Assembly (NCBI GenBank): GCA_031253985.1
Contig: JAIRVH010000206.1
Location: 148,144-212,143 of the forward strand
Length of the DNA: 64,000 nt
From: Sphingobacterium sp.
Lineage (GTDB): Bacteria > Bacteroidota > Bacteroidia > Sphingobacteriales > Sphingobacteriaceae
Direction of reading: 5' to 3'
Of the stretch, positions 16,847 to 24,597 are shown one piece after another. Position 1 is the first letter of the stretch; every line of letters starts with the position of its first letter. The notes under the pieces are model-generated. The model ran no database searches and had not been told where the DNA came from. It saw only the letters and a program-made list of their open reading frames with translations. The position numbers and the translations under genes are program-made.

Positions 16847-17686
16847 ATGAAATCATTCAAATTGAACAATGGAATTGAAATTCCAGCAATTGGGTTTGGA
16901 ACTTGGCAGATTCCTGATGGACAAGAGGCTTACCAAGCAGTCAAAGAGGCACTTGATGCGGGATATACACATATTGATACAGCAGCGATCTATGGCAATG
17001 AAAAAAGCGTTGGCAAAGCTATAAAAGACAGTGGATTGGATCGAAATTCACTATTTATTACAACGAAGCTATGGAATACGGAACGTGGATATGAAAAGAC
17101 AATCGCTGCGTTTGAGAAATCACTTACTGATCTGCAATTAGACTATCTGGATCTTTATTTGATTCACTGGCCCGCAAACGAAACACAATTTGAAAATTGG
17201 GCACAGATCAATGCAGATACTTGGAAAGCCTTTGAACACCTTTATCAACAAGGGAAAGTAAGAGCTATCGGCGTCAGCAACTTTCCTGAAGCCTATCTCT
17301 CCAAATTAATCGAAACGGCATCTGTAATACCTGCTGTCAATCAGATCGAATTTCATCCGGGTTATCTTCAGGAAGATACCGTAAATCTGTGCAAATCCAA
17401 TGACATCCTTGTTCAGGCTTGGTCACCCCTGGGTTCAGGCAGAATATTGCAAAATGAAACACTCGTTGCACTAGCGAAGGAAAAGAACACTAGTGTTGGA
17501 CAGATCTGTATCAAATTTGCTTTATCTCAGGGTATCTTACCGCTGCCAAAATCAACTAATCCCGAGAATATAAAAAGAAATTTAGCTATTGACGATTTTG
17601 ATCTGACAGCAGACGATATCAAAACGATCCGTGAGTTTCCTGAGCTGGGCTTCTCTGGATCTGACCCTAAAAAAGTCACGTTCTAA
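16847..17686 (+). CDS. Aldo/keto reductase (2,5-diketo-D-gluconate reductase-like)
   Basis: 279 aa from the ATG at 16847; a TTG two codons earlier is a less likely start. NADPH-dependent reduction of aldehydes or ketones. The catalytic tetrad is complete: Asp44 and Tyr49 (DTAAIYGNEKSVG), Lys74 (TTKLW) and His107 (IHWP). The C-terminal NADPH-binding segment (ILPLPKSTNPENIKRNL) is typical of the AKR5-like group. Substrate unknown. The start region lies just behind an 11-bp inverted repeat. Its last 11 bp overlap a small leftward ORF at 17676-17825. Confidence 0.93.
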   Translation: MKSFKLNNGIEIPAIGFGTWQIPDGQEAYQAVKEALDAGYTHIDTAAIYGNEKSVGKAIKDSGLDRNSLFITTKLWNTERGYEKTIAAFEKSLTDLQLDYLDLYLIHWPANETQFENWAQINADTWKAFEHLYQQGKVRAIGVSNFPEAYLSKLIETASVIPAVNQIEFHPGYLQEDTVNLCKSNDILVQAWSPLGSGRILQNETLVALAKEKNTSVGQICIKFALSQGILPLPKSTNPENIKRNLAIDDFDLTADDIKTIREFPELGFSGSDPKKVTF

Positions 17687-17825
17687 TGAAATAAAACACT
17701 ATCACTGCGGTTTCCTCACTGGGAACCCAATGATGGTGTTTATCATCTTTACTCTCCATCTTATGTTGCGCGGGTGAAATCTGAAACAACAGCAGAGAAA
17801 TAGAGACTAACTGTATTCTTCGCAT
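17676..17825 (-). CDS. Possible 49-aa secreted His-rich small protein
   Basis: A short leftward ORF that opens with a convincing Bacteroidota signal peptide (basic MRR, hydrophobic core, ending ISPAQ). The mature peptide is about 29 residues and contains HKMESKDDKHHHWVP. It overlaps the aldo/keto reductase 3' end by 11 bp on the opposite strand. It may be a real small protein (the His/Met/Asp content suggests metal binding) or the stub of a longer decayed gene. Nothing in the sequence decides between these, and the family is unrecognised. Confidence 0.3.
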   Translation of the reverse strand: MRRIQLVSISLLLFQISPAQHKMESKDDKHHHWVPSEETAVIVFYFIRT

Positions 17826-17887
17826 ATTAATTTTTTAAAATAAACTAGGCCAATGTATGTTTTATATCTTTATATTAAAGCGAAGAA

Positions 17888-18736
17888 ATGAATGAAATAC
17901 AGCTCATAGACCAATCAGAACTTTCCCAAAAAGGAGAAGAATACAACTATCATCCATTAAGCACGACCTGTATCCTATTATATAAAGGCGCAGCAACGAT
18001 AAATTGTAATGGTTCTCCGGTCGAACTCAAAGCCGGCTGTATTTTCTTTATCGGTTACAATAAGTACTACAGCTTTATGGAAATCAGTACCGATGCTGTT
18101 TTCAAAATCTTAAATTATGACCGAAATTTTTCCAACAGAATAAGGCTATCAATCAGCAGATACGATGCTTATCGACTCATCAATGCTAGTAGTTCCGCCC
18201 CTTTTACTCCTGCTACAGACGACTTTGAAACGATTTGGACATTACTATCAACCTTGCATCGCAACCGCAAAAGGCCCGTAGATCTAAAAAAAGATTTTCT
18301 TCAAAAAGCCGACATCAATATTTTTATGGCCATTATCTATCTTTTGGCCAATGTGATTTATACAGCCGGTCAAAGTTCCAATCAGATCCGCAATAAGAGA
18401 AAGGAAGAAATTACCGTACATTTTTTACAACTTATTGCCGATCATTACAAAACACAGCGAGACCTCGCATTCTATGCCGACCGCCTCCACATTTCCATCA
18501 AATACCTATCGATCAGCGTTAAAGAAATCACGAAAGAATCTCCGTCCGAAATTATCAGCAACTGGCTGATAACCGAAGCTCGGGCCCAACTGATCATTTC
18601 CACCAAAACAATCAACCAGATATCACAGGAGTTTAACTTTTCAGATCAGTATGCATTTAGCAAATTTTTCAAAAAACACGTCGGCATAACACCCAAGCTA
18701 TTTCGCGAACAACAGACAACTCTTGTTACCAATTGA
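17888..18736 (+). CDS. AraC family transcriptional regulator
   Basis: 282 aa. N-terminal half is a cupin-like sensor region (CNGSPVELKAGCIFFIGYNKYY, beta-rich). C-terminal 100 residues carry two helix-turn-helix motifs: DLAFYADRLHISIKYLSISVKEITKESPSEII and TINQISQEFNFSDQYAFSKFFKKHVGITPKLFR. The latter is the standard AraC/XylS signature ending. The inducer is unknown. The TolC-type gene starts 84 bp downstream, and palindromes in that gap are candidate sites for this protein, so it probably controls that efflux channel. Confidence 0.92.
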   Translation: MNEIQLIDQSELSQKGEEYNYHPLSTTCILLYKGAATINCNGSPVELKAGCIFFIGYNKYYSFMEISTDAVFKILNYDRNFSNRIRLSISRYDAYRLINASSSAPFTPATDDFETIWTLLSTLHRNRKRPVDLKKDFLQKADINIFMAIIYLLANVIYTAGQSSNQIRNKRKEEITVHFLQLIADHYKTQRDLAFYADRLHISIKYLSISVKEITKESPSEIISNWLITEARAQLIISTKTINQISQEFNFSDQYAFSKFFKKHVGITPKLFREQQTTLVTN

Positions 18737-18749
18737 ACATCATAAAACA

Positions 18750-18791
18750 GGAATCAGACATTCCGTACCCTGTAATGATGCATTACCTTTG
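18750..18791 (+). promoter_or_regulatory. Promoter with two palindromes upstream of the second TolC gene
   Basis: A -7 element of the Bacteroidota type, TACCTTTG, is at 18784-18791, 29 nt before the ATG. Two inverted repeats lie on it. GGAAT-N5-ATTCC spans 18750-18764, near the expected -33 region. GTAATG-ATG-CATTAC spans 18772-18786 and overlaps the -7 element. This placement suits control by the AraC-type regulator encoded immediately upstream. The promoter call rests on the motif and position. Confidence 0.5.
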
Positions 18792-18820
18792 TAGCACATA
18801 TATAAACAAAGTTGAATATC

Positions 18821-20161
18821 ATGAATATAAAGTCAAGAGCCTATAAAATTGGTCTTTACTTGACGTTATGCTTCTTTACATTTTTTTGCAATCAAACATA
18901 CGGTCAAGACAGCATAAACACCCGAAAAATAACTATCGAAAAACTATTTGAACTTGCGCTGCACAATCATCCGAACCTTCTTGTTTCAGCATCTGCGGTA
19001 AATATTGCCAAACAAAAGACAGAAGTTGCCAAATTGAGAAGACTACCTGAGATCAGTGCTTCAGCATCCGCATTTTACCTCGGCGACGCCGCATTAATCG
19101 ACAAAGACTTATCGGGCTCAGAGAAAGTCCCTTTACCTCATTTCGGCAACAACTACGCACTGGAGGCAAAAGAACTCATCTGGAAAGGCGGTATCGTAAA
19201 AAACAGTATCAAAGCTTCCTCTTTAGGAGAAGAATTAGCCGAATTAGATCATAAAAATGAAGAACAGAACATCAAAATTCTGGTCCTCGGTTATTATCTT
19301 GATCTCTTCAAACTTAAGAACCAGAAAGCTGTCTATAATCAAAATATTGAGCTGGCGCACAAAAGACTGGACCTGACAGACAAATTATACAAACAGGGCA
19401 TGATCACCAAAAATGATGTCATCCGCAACCAATTGCAAATATCCGAGCTGGAATTAGCTAGAGAGGTCATTCAAAACAACATGAGAATCCTGAATGACGA
19501 GCTTATAGTGGCATTAGGACTACAGGAAGGCACAGTAATTGAGCCGGATGATAAACTAATAAACAGTAGCTTTCAGCTGGCAGACCTGGCGAGCTTGAAA
19601 CAAGATGCTTATATATCCAGCCCCAGTCTGCAGCTTGCCGCCAAAGAGACAGAACTCCTGCATACCGAAAAAGATATTACAAAATCAGAGAAATCGCCTG
19701 CTCTTAGCATCTTCGCTGGAAACAGCCTTGTCAAACCAATCACCAATGTGATGCCGGTTATCGATAAATACATGAATACCTGGAATACAGGCATCTCCCT
19801 GAGCTATAATATTTCTTCGTTATACACAACTGGAAAAAAGCTTAAGCTAAATGATCTGCAAATTGAAAAAAACGAGAAATATGAAAGCGCTCTGAAACAA
19901 AAAACCAGCGTAGCTGTTAATACTGCATACATTAAATACAATGAGGCCTGCTCGCAACGCAAGACGCTCGAGTACAACAAAGCACTTGCTGATGAGAACT
20001 ATCGTATTATTGAGAAAAAGTATTTGAACCAATTGGCGTTGATCGTCGACATCATGGATGCTTCAAATTCAAAGCTTGAAGCAGAATTGAAGTACACAAA
20101 TGCTGAAATCAATATTGTGTATGCATATTACAAACTTTTAAAAGAGACTGGAAAGATTTAG
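18821..20161 (+). CDS. TolC-family outer membrane efflux protein
   Basis: 446 aa from the ATG at 18821; the frame also has an upstream TTG at 18812. Signal peptide, then the outer-membrane efflux duct repeats: TIEKLFELALHNHPNLLVSASAVNIAKQK and the second-half ISSLYTTGKKLKLNDLQIEKNEKYE. The long helices carry GMITKNDVIRNQLQISELELA. It differs clearly from the TolC at 5-6.4 kb. No adaptor or pump gene is adjacent: the gene ends in a strong terminator before hdeD. It may serve pumps encoded elsewhere. Likely under the upstream AraC regulator. Confidence 0.9.
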   Translation: MNIKSRAYKIGLYLTLCFFTFFCNQTYGQDSINTRKITIEKLFELALHNHPNLLVSASAVNIAKQKTEVAKLRRLPEISASASAFYLGDAALIDKDLSGSEKVPLPHFGNNYALEAKELIWKGGIVKNSIKASSLGEELAELDHKNEEQNIKILVLGYYLDLFKLKNQKAVYNQNIELAHKRLDLTDKLYKQGMITKNDVIRNQLQISELELAREVIQNNMRILNDELIVALGLQEGTVIEPDDKLINSSFQLADLASLKQDAYISSPSLQLAAKETELLHTEKDITKSEKSPALSIFAGNSLVKPITNVMPVIDKYMNTWNTGISLSYNISSLYTTGKKLKLNDLQIEKNEKYESALKQKTSVAVNTAYIKYNEACSQRKTLEYNKALADENYRIIEKKYLNQLALIVDIMDASNSKLEAELKYTNAEINIVYAYYKLLKETGKI

Positions 20162-20204
20162 TACATTTTCCTCTGCCTAATTTAATCAGTTTTATATATG
20201 TAAG

Positions 20205-20234
20205 GCCTCATTAAGTAATTAATGGGGCTTTTTT
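20205..20234 (+). terminator. Rho-independent terminator after the second TolC gene
   Basis: A 10-bp stem with one G-T pair, GCCTCATTAA (20205-20214) / TTAATGGGGC (20219-20228), a GTAA loop and six T residues at 20229-20234. Confidence 0.9.
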
Positions 20235-20265
20235 CCGCAATACTACACTATTTTAACTCATTATT

Positions 20266-20901
20266 ATGGCAAATTCATTTTTCAAAACAATCCGAACATC
20301 AATTAAACACTGGTATATCCCATTGATTATCGGTATTCTATTAATTCTTTTGGGTTTCTATACCATTTCAACCCCTGTTGCTGCATTTCTCACCTTAGCA
20401 ATTCTGTTCTCTTGGTCGTTTATTATTTCCGGTATTCTGGAGATCATCTTTGCAGTACAGAACAGTGATGAGGTAGAAGGCTGGGGCTGGTACCTCACCG
20501 GTGGTATCCTTTACACCCTATTCGGTATATTACTGATTTCCAATCCTTTGCTATCTGCTAGCACACTAGCATTTATTGTAGGTTTCTATGCACTCTTTAA
20601 ATCCTTCCAGCTGCTGTCCTTTTCCTTTGACCTTAAAAATTACGGTAGTAAATCCTGGGGATGGAATTTGCTGTTTGCCATTTTAGGCATTATTTTCAGC
20701 TTTATCTTACTTTGGAATCCACTTTTTGCTGGTTTTTCCTTAGTTATCTGGACCGGTATGGCCATCAGTACAGTTGGATTTGCGGCTTGTGTATTCGCAT
20801 TTCAGCTAAAAAGTCTAAAAGGTATACCAAGCAAACTGCCAGACGAGTGGAAAGAGCGTTACCAAAAGCTTAAAGAAGAGTTTGATCAGCATCGGAAATA
20901 A
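20266..20901 (+). CDS. HdeD family (DUF308) membrane protein
   Basis: 211 aa with six hydrophobic segments arranged as three helical pairs. Glycine-rich turns and W residues (VEGWGWYLTGGILYTLFGILLI, KSWGWNLLFAILGIIFSFILLWNPL) match the DUF308 repeats of HdeD. E. coli HdeD is an inner-membrane protein that contributes to acid resistance at high cell density; the mechanism is not known. The C-terminal tail of about 30 residues is charged (LPDEWKERYQKLKEEFDQH) and predicted cytoplasmic, an addition seen in some Bacteroidota members. Monocistronic between two terminators. Confidence 0.88.
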   Translation: MANSFFKTIRTSIKHWYIPLIIGILLILLGFYTISTPVAAFLTLAILFSWSFIISGILEIIFAVQNSDEVEGWGWYLTGGILYTLFGILLISNPLLSASTLAFIVGFYALFKSFQLLSFSFDLKNYGSKSWGWNLLFAILGIIFSFILLWNPLFAGFSLVIWTGMAISTVGFAACVFAFQLKSLKGIPSKLPDEWKERYQKLKEEFDQHRK

Positions 20902-20960
20902 AAAAAAGAGCTGTTTGAACTGCCTCCGGAAAGTTTAGACACTTCCGGGGGCAGTTCAGC
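20900..20960. terminator. Bidirectional terminator between hdeD-like gene and cyclophilin gene
   Basis: A 15-bp stem with one G-T pair: GAACTGCCTCCGGAA (20917-20931) and TTCCGGGGGCAGTTC (20943-20957). The stem is extended by AGCTG/CAGCT. An A run at 20900-20907 gives a T run for leftward transcripts. Confidence 0.85.
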
Positions 20961-20974
20961 TTTGATTATTATGC

Positions 20975-21616
20975 CTATTTACTTATTTCAACAACCTCAA
21001 AAGGCACTTTAGCCAGCGGGTAATCCTGCTTATCTGTTTTTACCTGACTTATTTTCAGGATCACTTCAAAGCCTTCATAAATTTCACCAAAAACGGTAAA
21101 ATCATGATCAAGTCTCGGCTGGCCACCGTGGGCGAGATATTCTTTACGTTGGACTTCGGTATATTTAATCCCTTTCGTTGCCCCCAGACTATCAAGCTCA
21201 GCCGCTGTGATTTTCTTGCCGACCACAAAATAGATCTGGTTCAGGAAAGACGCTTTTTCAGGATTTCCATCCCTCCCCGCGCCCAATGCGCCCATTTTAT
21301 GAAAAGCACGGTCGTCGAACTCAGCTGCTAATCGTGGTTTTTGATGCAGCGGATCTGCGGCCTCACGTTTTTCAATATCAATATCATGCTCTCCCCCCTG
21401 CACAACAAAATTTTCGATAATGCGATTAAACAGTGCCCCCTGATAAACGCGATCCTGAATTGACCGCAGCATCAAATCGCGGTGATGAGGTGTATAATCA
21501 TAGAGTACAACTTTAAAATCGCCAAAAGCTGTCTTGAAAAGCAAGTGTTTTGATTGTGCATAGCAATTGCCCAAAGCAATCAAAACAAAACATATAATGG
21601 CCTGAATTTTCCTCAT
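20975..21616 (-). CDS. Cyclophilin-type peptidyl-prolyl isomerase, exported
   Basis: About 213 aa from the ATG at 21614-21616 (MRKIQAIICFVLIALGNCYAQ), giving a signal peptide. An ATG three codons upstream (21625) is equally possible, and the frame runs open to 21709. The cyclophilin core is recognisable: TAFGDFKVVLYDYTPHHRDLML, LFNRIIENFVVQGGEHD (the FHRVI.F..QGGD equivalent, with Arg kept), GALGAGR and FTVFGEIYEGFEVILKIS. It speeds cis-trans proline isomerisation of periplasmic proteins. A loop insertion between the QGG motif and the FGE motif is longer than in minimal cyclophilins. Monocistronic. Confidence 0.88.
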   Translation of the reverse strand: MRKIQAIICFVLIALGNCYAQSKHLLFKTAFGDFKVVLYDYTPHHRDLMLRSIQDRVYQGALFNRIIENFVVQGGEHDIDIEKREAADPLHQKPRLAAEFDDRAFHKMGALGAGRDGNPEKASFLNQIYFVVGKKITAAELDSLGATKGIKYTEVQRKEYLAHGGQPRLDHDFTVFGEIYEGFEVILKISQVKTDKQDYPLAKVPFEVVEISK

Positions 21617-21953
21617 AGCGCGCATAAATCGGTTTTTAGAATCCACATAAAAATACATTAATTTTGCATTTATCGAAACTATCTTCAGCCAGTTTCCTAT
21701 CGGTATCATTCACGGCATCTGTACAGACAACAGGATTCTGAAGATATATCTTCTCTTTAATCTCAATAACAATATTAAATACTAAAAAAATATGTAAATT
21801 TTTATTCTTGTTCTATCTTTCGAAAGCAGTATTTATTGACACATCAAAGACCAAAAATTGCACTTTCAAAGAGAAATAGCTGAGCCCGAAAACAATTAAA
21901 ACTTGCAAATAAGCATAAATTTATCTTAGTTTGAATTAAAACTATTTAAGACT

Positions 21954-22985
21954 ATGCAGTATACAGCAAATCCAGACCGATACCAGGATATGATCTATAA
22001 TCGCTGTGGTCAATCCGGTCTTTTATTGCCCGCAATCTCGCTGGGGATGTGGCATAACTTCGGTGACGACACGCCGCATCAAACCAAAGTTGATATCTGC
22101 ACAACAGCATTTGATCTCGGAATTACCCATTTCGACCTTGCAAACAATTATGGACCACCTGCAGGGAGTGCCGAAAAAGCCTTTGGACAAATATTAAGAG
22201 AGCAATTTCGTGGCTTACGCGACGAGATGATTATTTCGTCAAAAGCGGGTTACCACATGTGGGATGGGCCGTATGGAGAATGGGGTAGCCGCAAATATCT
22301 GATATCGAGCTGCGAGCAATCGCTAAAGCGCCTAGGCATCGACTATGTCGATATCTTCTATTCACATCGTTTTGATCCCAATACCCCCTTAGAGGAGACC
22401 ATGTTGGCCCTTGATCAACTGGTCCGTAGCGGAAAAGCACTTTATGTCGGTATTTCATCTTATAACTCGCAACGCACAAAAGAGGCCTATGCGATCCTGA
22501 AATCCCTCGGTACACCTTTTATTATTCATCAACCCAGCTATTCCATGCTCAACAGATGGGTCGAGACCGACGGGTTACTTGATACCTTAGATGCGATAGG
22601 CATTGGTTCAATCGTGTTCTCTCCCTTAGCACAGGGCATGCTTACAGACAAATACTTACAGCATATTCCTCAGGATAGCCGTGCTTCACAGTCAAAATCA
22701 CTCCAAACTAAATTCCTGAACGAAGAAAATCAAAAGAATATCCAGGCTCTACATGCGATCGCGCAGCGCAGAGGACAGTCTTTAGCGCAAATGGCGATTG
22801 CCTGGGTTTTACGTAAGAAGCAGGTTACATCGGCGCTAATTGGCGCATCAAAACCGCAACAGGTCATTGATTGCGTTGGTGCACTAAAGAATCTGTCATT
22901 CAGTCCAGAGGAAATTCACGAAATTGATCTCTATGCAAAAGATGGCCATATTAATATCTGGGCCAAATCAGCAGAAATCGATTAA
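21954..22985 (+). CDS. Aldo/keto reductase, YghZ/GAP-reductase type
   Basis: 343 aa, longer than the AKR at 16.8 kb and of the AKR14/voltage-channel-beta-like group. Catalytic tetrad: Asp and Tyr in HFDLANNYGPPAGSAEKAFG, Lys in IISSKAGYHMWDGPYGEWGSRKYL, His in IFYSHRFDPNTPLEETM. The long 'AGYHMWDGPYG.WGSRKYL' loop is characteristic of E. coli YghZ, which reduces L-glyceraldehyde 3-phosphate and methylglyoxal. Probable detoxification of reactive aldehydes in the cytosol. Single gene with its own terminator. Confidence 0.92.
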   Translation: MQYTANPDRYQDMIYNRCGQSGLLLPAISLGMWHNFGDDTPHQTKVDICTTAFDLGITHFDLANNYGPPAGSAEKAFGQILREQFRGLRDEMIISSKAGYHMWDGPYGEWGSRKYLISSCEQSLKRLGIDYVDIFYSHRFDPNTPLEETMLALDQLVRSGKALYVGISSYNSQRTKEAYAILKSLGTPFIIHQPSYSMLNRWVETDGLLDTLDAIGIGSIVFSPLAQGMLTDKYLQHIPQDSRASQSKSLQTKFLNEENQKNIQALHAIAQRRGQSLAQMAIAWVLRKKQVTSALIGASKPQQVIDCVGALKNLSFSPEEIHEIDLYAKDGHINIWAKSAEID

Positions 22986-23052
22986 GATCAGTGCCGCAAA
23001 AGTTTTCATCCGAGAAACTGTTTCGTGAGCGAGTGAATTCCATCAAATATAG

Positions 23053-23080
23053 ATGAGCCCGGCAATAGCCGGGCTCATTT
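23053..23080. terminator. Hairpin terminator between YghZ-type AKR and DUF1697 gene
   Basis: An 11-bp perfect stem ATGAGCCCGGC (23053-23063) / GCCGGGCTCAT (23068-23078) with an AATA tetraloop. Only a short T run follows, but its place between convergent stop codons supports it. Confidence 0.75.
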
Positions 23081-23085
23081 CATGG

Positions 23086-23613
23086 TTAACCCATTTTTTT
23101 CAATATCTTTTCAAAGGTATTGATATTCCGGCTTGTCATCTTATCTTTAAGATTCTTTTTCCCCAATACCTTTCCGAAGCTGGAATCCAGGGTATTTCCC
23201 TTGGGCACCCGCCAATAAAAGACCGAATTGACGATCTCAGCTTCCTCCCCCGGCCCCTGTGTTGCGTTGCTGAATTCGTCCATCAGTATTTTTTCAACAC
23301 CTTCTATGCCTACAAAAGCATATACATGGAAGCCTGCATCCGTTTCAAAAGGAATGTTTGCCTGCAACAATCCCACCTCTTCCTCGGAACGGATGAATAA
23401 AAAAGCTTCATAAGAAAAATACGCCGACATAGATTCTTCCAATAGCTGCTTGAGCTGTTCGGCCCCTTTTTCGGACGAAAAAACAATATTACCAGAAGCC
23501 AGTACCGAAGTAACGTCTGTTACACCGGCGTCTTTAAAAACCTGACAGACATCAGCCATCTTCATATTGGTGCCCTTCATATTCACGCCACGTAAAAAAG
23601 CACAGTATTTCAT
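23086..23613 (-). CDS. DUF1697 domain protein
   Basis: 175 aa, the full length of the DUF1697 family. Hallmarks: the N-terminal CAFLRGVNMKGTNMKMADV and SVLASGNIVFSSEKG, a ferredoxin-like alpha/beta pattern, and the C-terminal VFYWRVPKGNTLDSSFGKVLGKK..KMTSRNINTFEKIL. The family is widespread and cytosolic, with no established activity; a nucleic-acid- or nucleotide-related role has been guessed from structure only. It lies 9 bp downstream of the alkyltransferase-like gene on the same strand, so they are probably co-transcribed. Confidence 0.93.
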   Translation of the reverse strand: MKYCAFLRGVNMKGTNMKMADVCQVFKDAGVTDVTSVLASGNIVFSSEKGAEQLKQLLEESMSAYFSYEAFLFIRSEEEVGLLQANIPFETDAGFHVYAFVGIEGVEKILMDEFSNATQGPGEEAEIVNSVFYWRVPKGNTLDSSFGKVLGKKNLKDKMTSRNINTFEKILKKMG

Positions 23614-23622
23614 CTTATTAAA

Positions 23623-23925
23623 TTAATCGATTACTTCATTCATCGGATCCCAAAACAACTTTTTAAAATCCTTGATCCGTAAATTATTCACAACAAGCCC
23701 TTCAGCTTCAATCCGTTTTTGAAATTCAGGCACAGCAAGCGTACCCCCGCTTGATATGACACGGTGGGCAGGAACATCACTGGGACACCCGCCCATAGCC
23801 TTCCCAACATGCCGCGAATGATTCGGATAACCTAAGGCCTTTGCAATCGCCCCATAGGTTGTCACCCTTCCCTTCGGAATCAGTTTAGCTATCTCATATA
23901 CCTGCTGTTTAAATTGCTTTTCCAT
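23623..23925 (-). CDS. Alkyltransferase-like (ATL) protein lacking the active-site Cys
   Basis: 100 aa, matching only the DNA-binding/alkyltransferase domain of O6-methylguanine-DNA methyltransferase. The winged-helix and nucleotide-flipping elements are present: GRVTTYGAIAKALGYPN with the conserved Tyr, and SRHVGKAMGG with the Arg finger. The PCHR motif reads PAHR (residues 52-55), so the methyl-accepting Cys is replaced by Ala. By family knowledge (E. coli and S. pombe ATLs have PWHR), such proteins bind O6-alkylguanine and hand it to nucleotide excision repair rather than repairing it. The Ala substitution is a variation on this. Linked to DUF1697. Confidence 0.92.
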   Translation of the reverse strand: MEKQFKQQVYEIAKLIPKGRVTTYGAIAKALGYPNHSRHVGKAMGGCPSDVPAHRVISSGGTLAVPEFQKRIEAEGLVVNNLRIKDFKKLFWDPMNEVID

Positions 23926-24061
23926 GTTAATTTATATTTTATTTGTGCTGTTTAAGCAGATCAAAAAATTTTCTCGCCCCTATTTCCACGGTGAAAAATA
24001 AAGGGCAAACTAAGTTACAAAAAGCTTCCGTTAGATGTGCAACCTTTAACTGATCATTTGC

Positions 24062-24547
24062 CTACTTTTTGTTTTCAAGTGACTGTGGCGAGAAAGACTC
24101 TTTCAACTGTTGATATATGCGATTCCAGCTAGGGTTATCATCCGCATTCAACTTTGTATATGTTCCACTTTTTGCTTGAATGCTGATTTTAATATCTATT
24201 CCATCGTATGGCTGACGTGATTCACCTTCTTTAGCATCAGCAAATTTTTCCAGATCAATTTTATCCAATAATAAGTTCCATTTGTCTTCCGTATTGGCGT
24301 ATGATTTCAGGGTACTGTGAGCCGTATCTATTGCAGAAAACAAATGATATACACTATCTCTTGTTATCCTGATCGTATAACCATTTGAAGGTGTGACCGT
24401 AAATCCGCCGATGGTAGAAATTGAAACCGCTGTAATTTCCCTTTTAATATTCTCTGCCGTCACCCGAGGTGAATTATGGGTACAGCTTTGCCATAAGAAT
24501 AGCTGTCCGACCGAAAGCGAGAGATTTAGAATCAATTTTGTGTCCAT
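24062..24547 (-). CDS. Hypothetical lipoprotein
   Basis: 161 aa, unrecognised. A hydrophobic N-terminus (LILNLSLSVGQLFLWQSC) ends in a lipobox-like QSC, so a lipoprotein is likely, though the sequence before the cysteine is unusual. The body is mixed alpha/beta with AVSISTIGGFTVTPSNGYTIRITRDSVYHLFS, resembling small secreted proteins that report a slope of a test residue such as 'FxYxR'. It lies 50 bp downstream of the S41 peptidase gene on the same strand and may be its partner. Confidence 0.55.
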   Translation of the reverse strand: MDTKLILNLSLSVGQLFLWQSCTHNSPRVTAENIKREITAVSISTIGGFTVTPSNGYTIRITRDSVYHLFSAIDTAHSTLKSYANTEDKWNLLLDKIDLEKFADAKEGESRQPYDGIDIKISIQAKSGTYTKLNADDNPSWNRIYQQLKESFSPQSLENKK

Positions 24548-24597
24548 ATCTTGTTTTTTTAAACCTTAAAGTCCATATTCTTTACGTATTAGACCGA

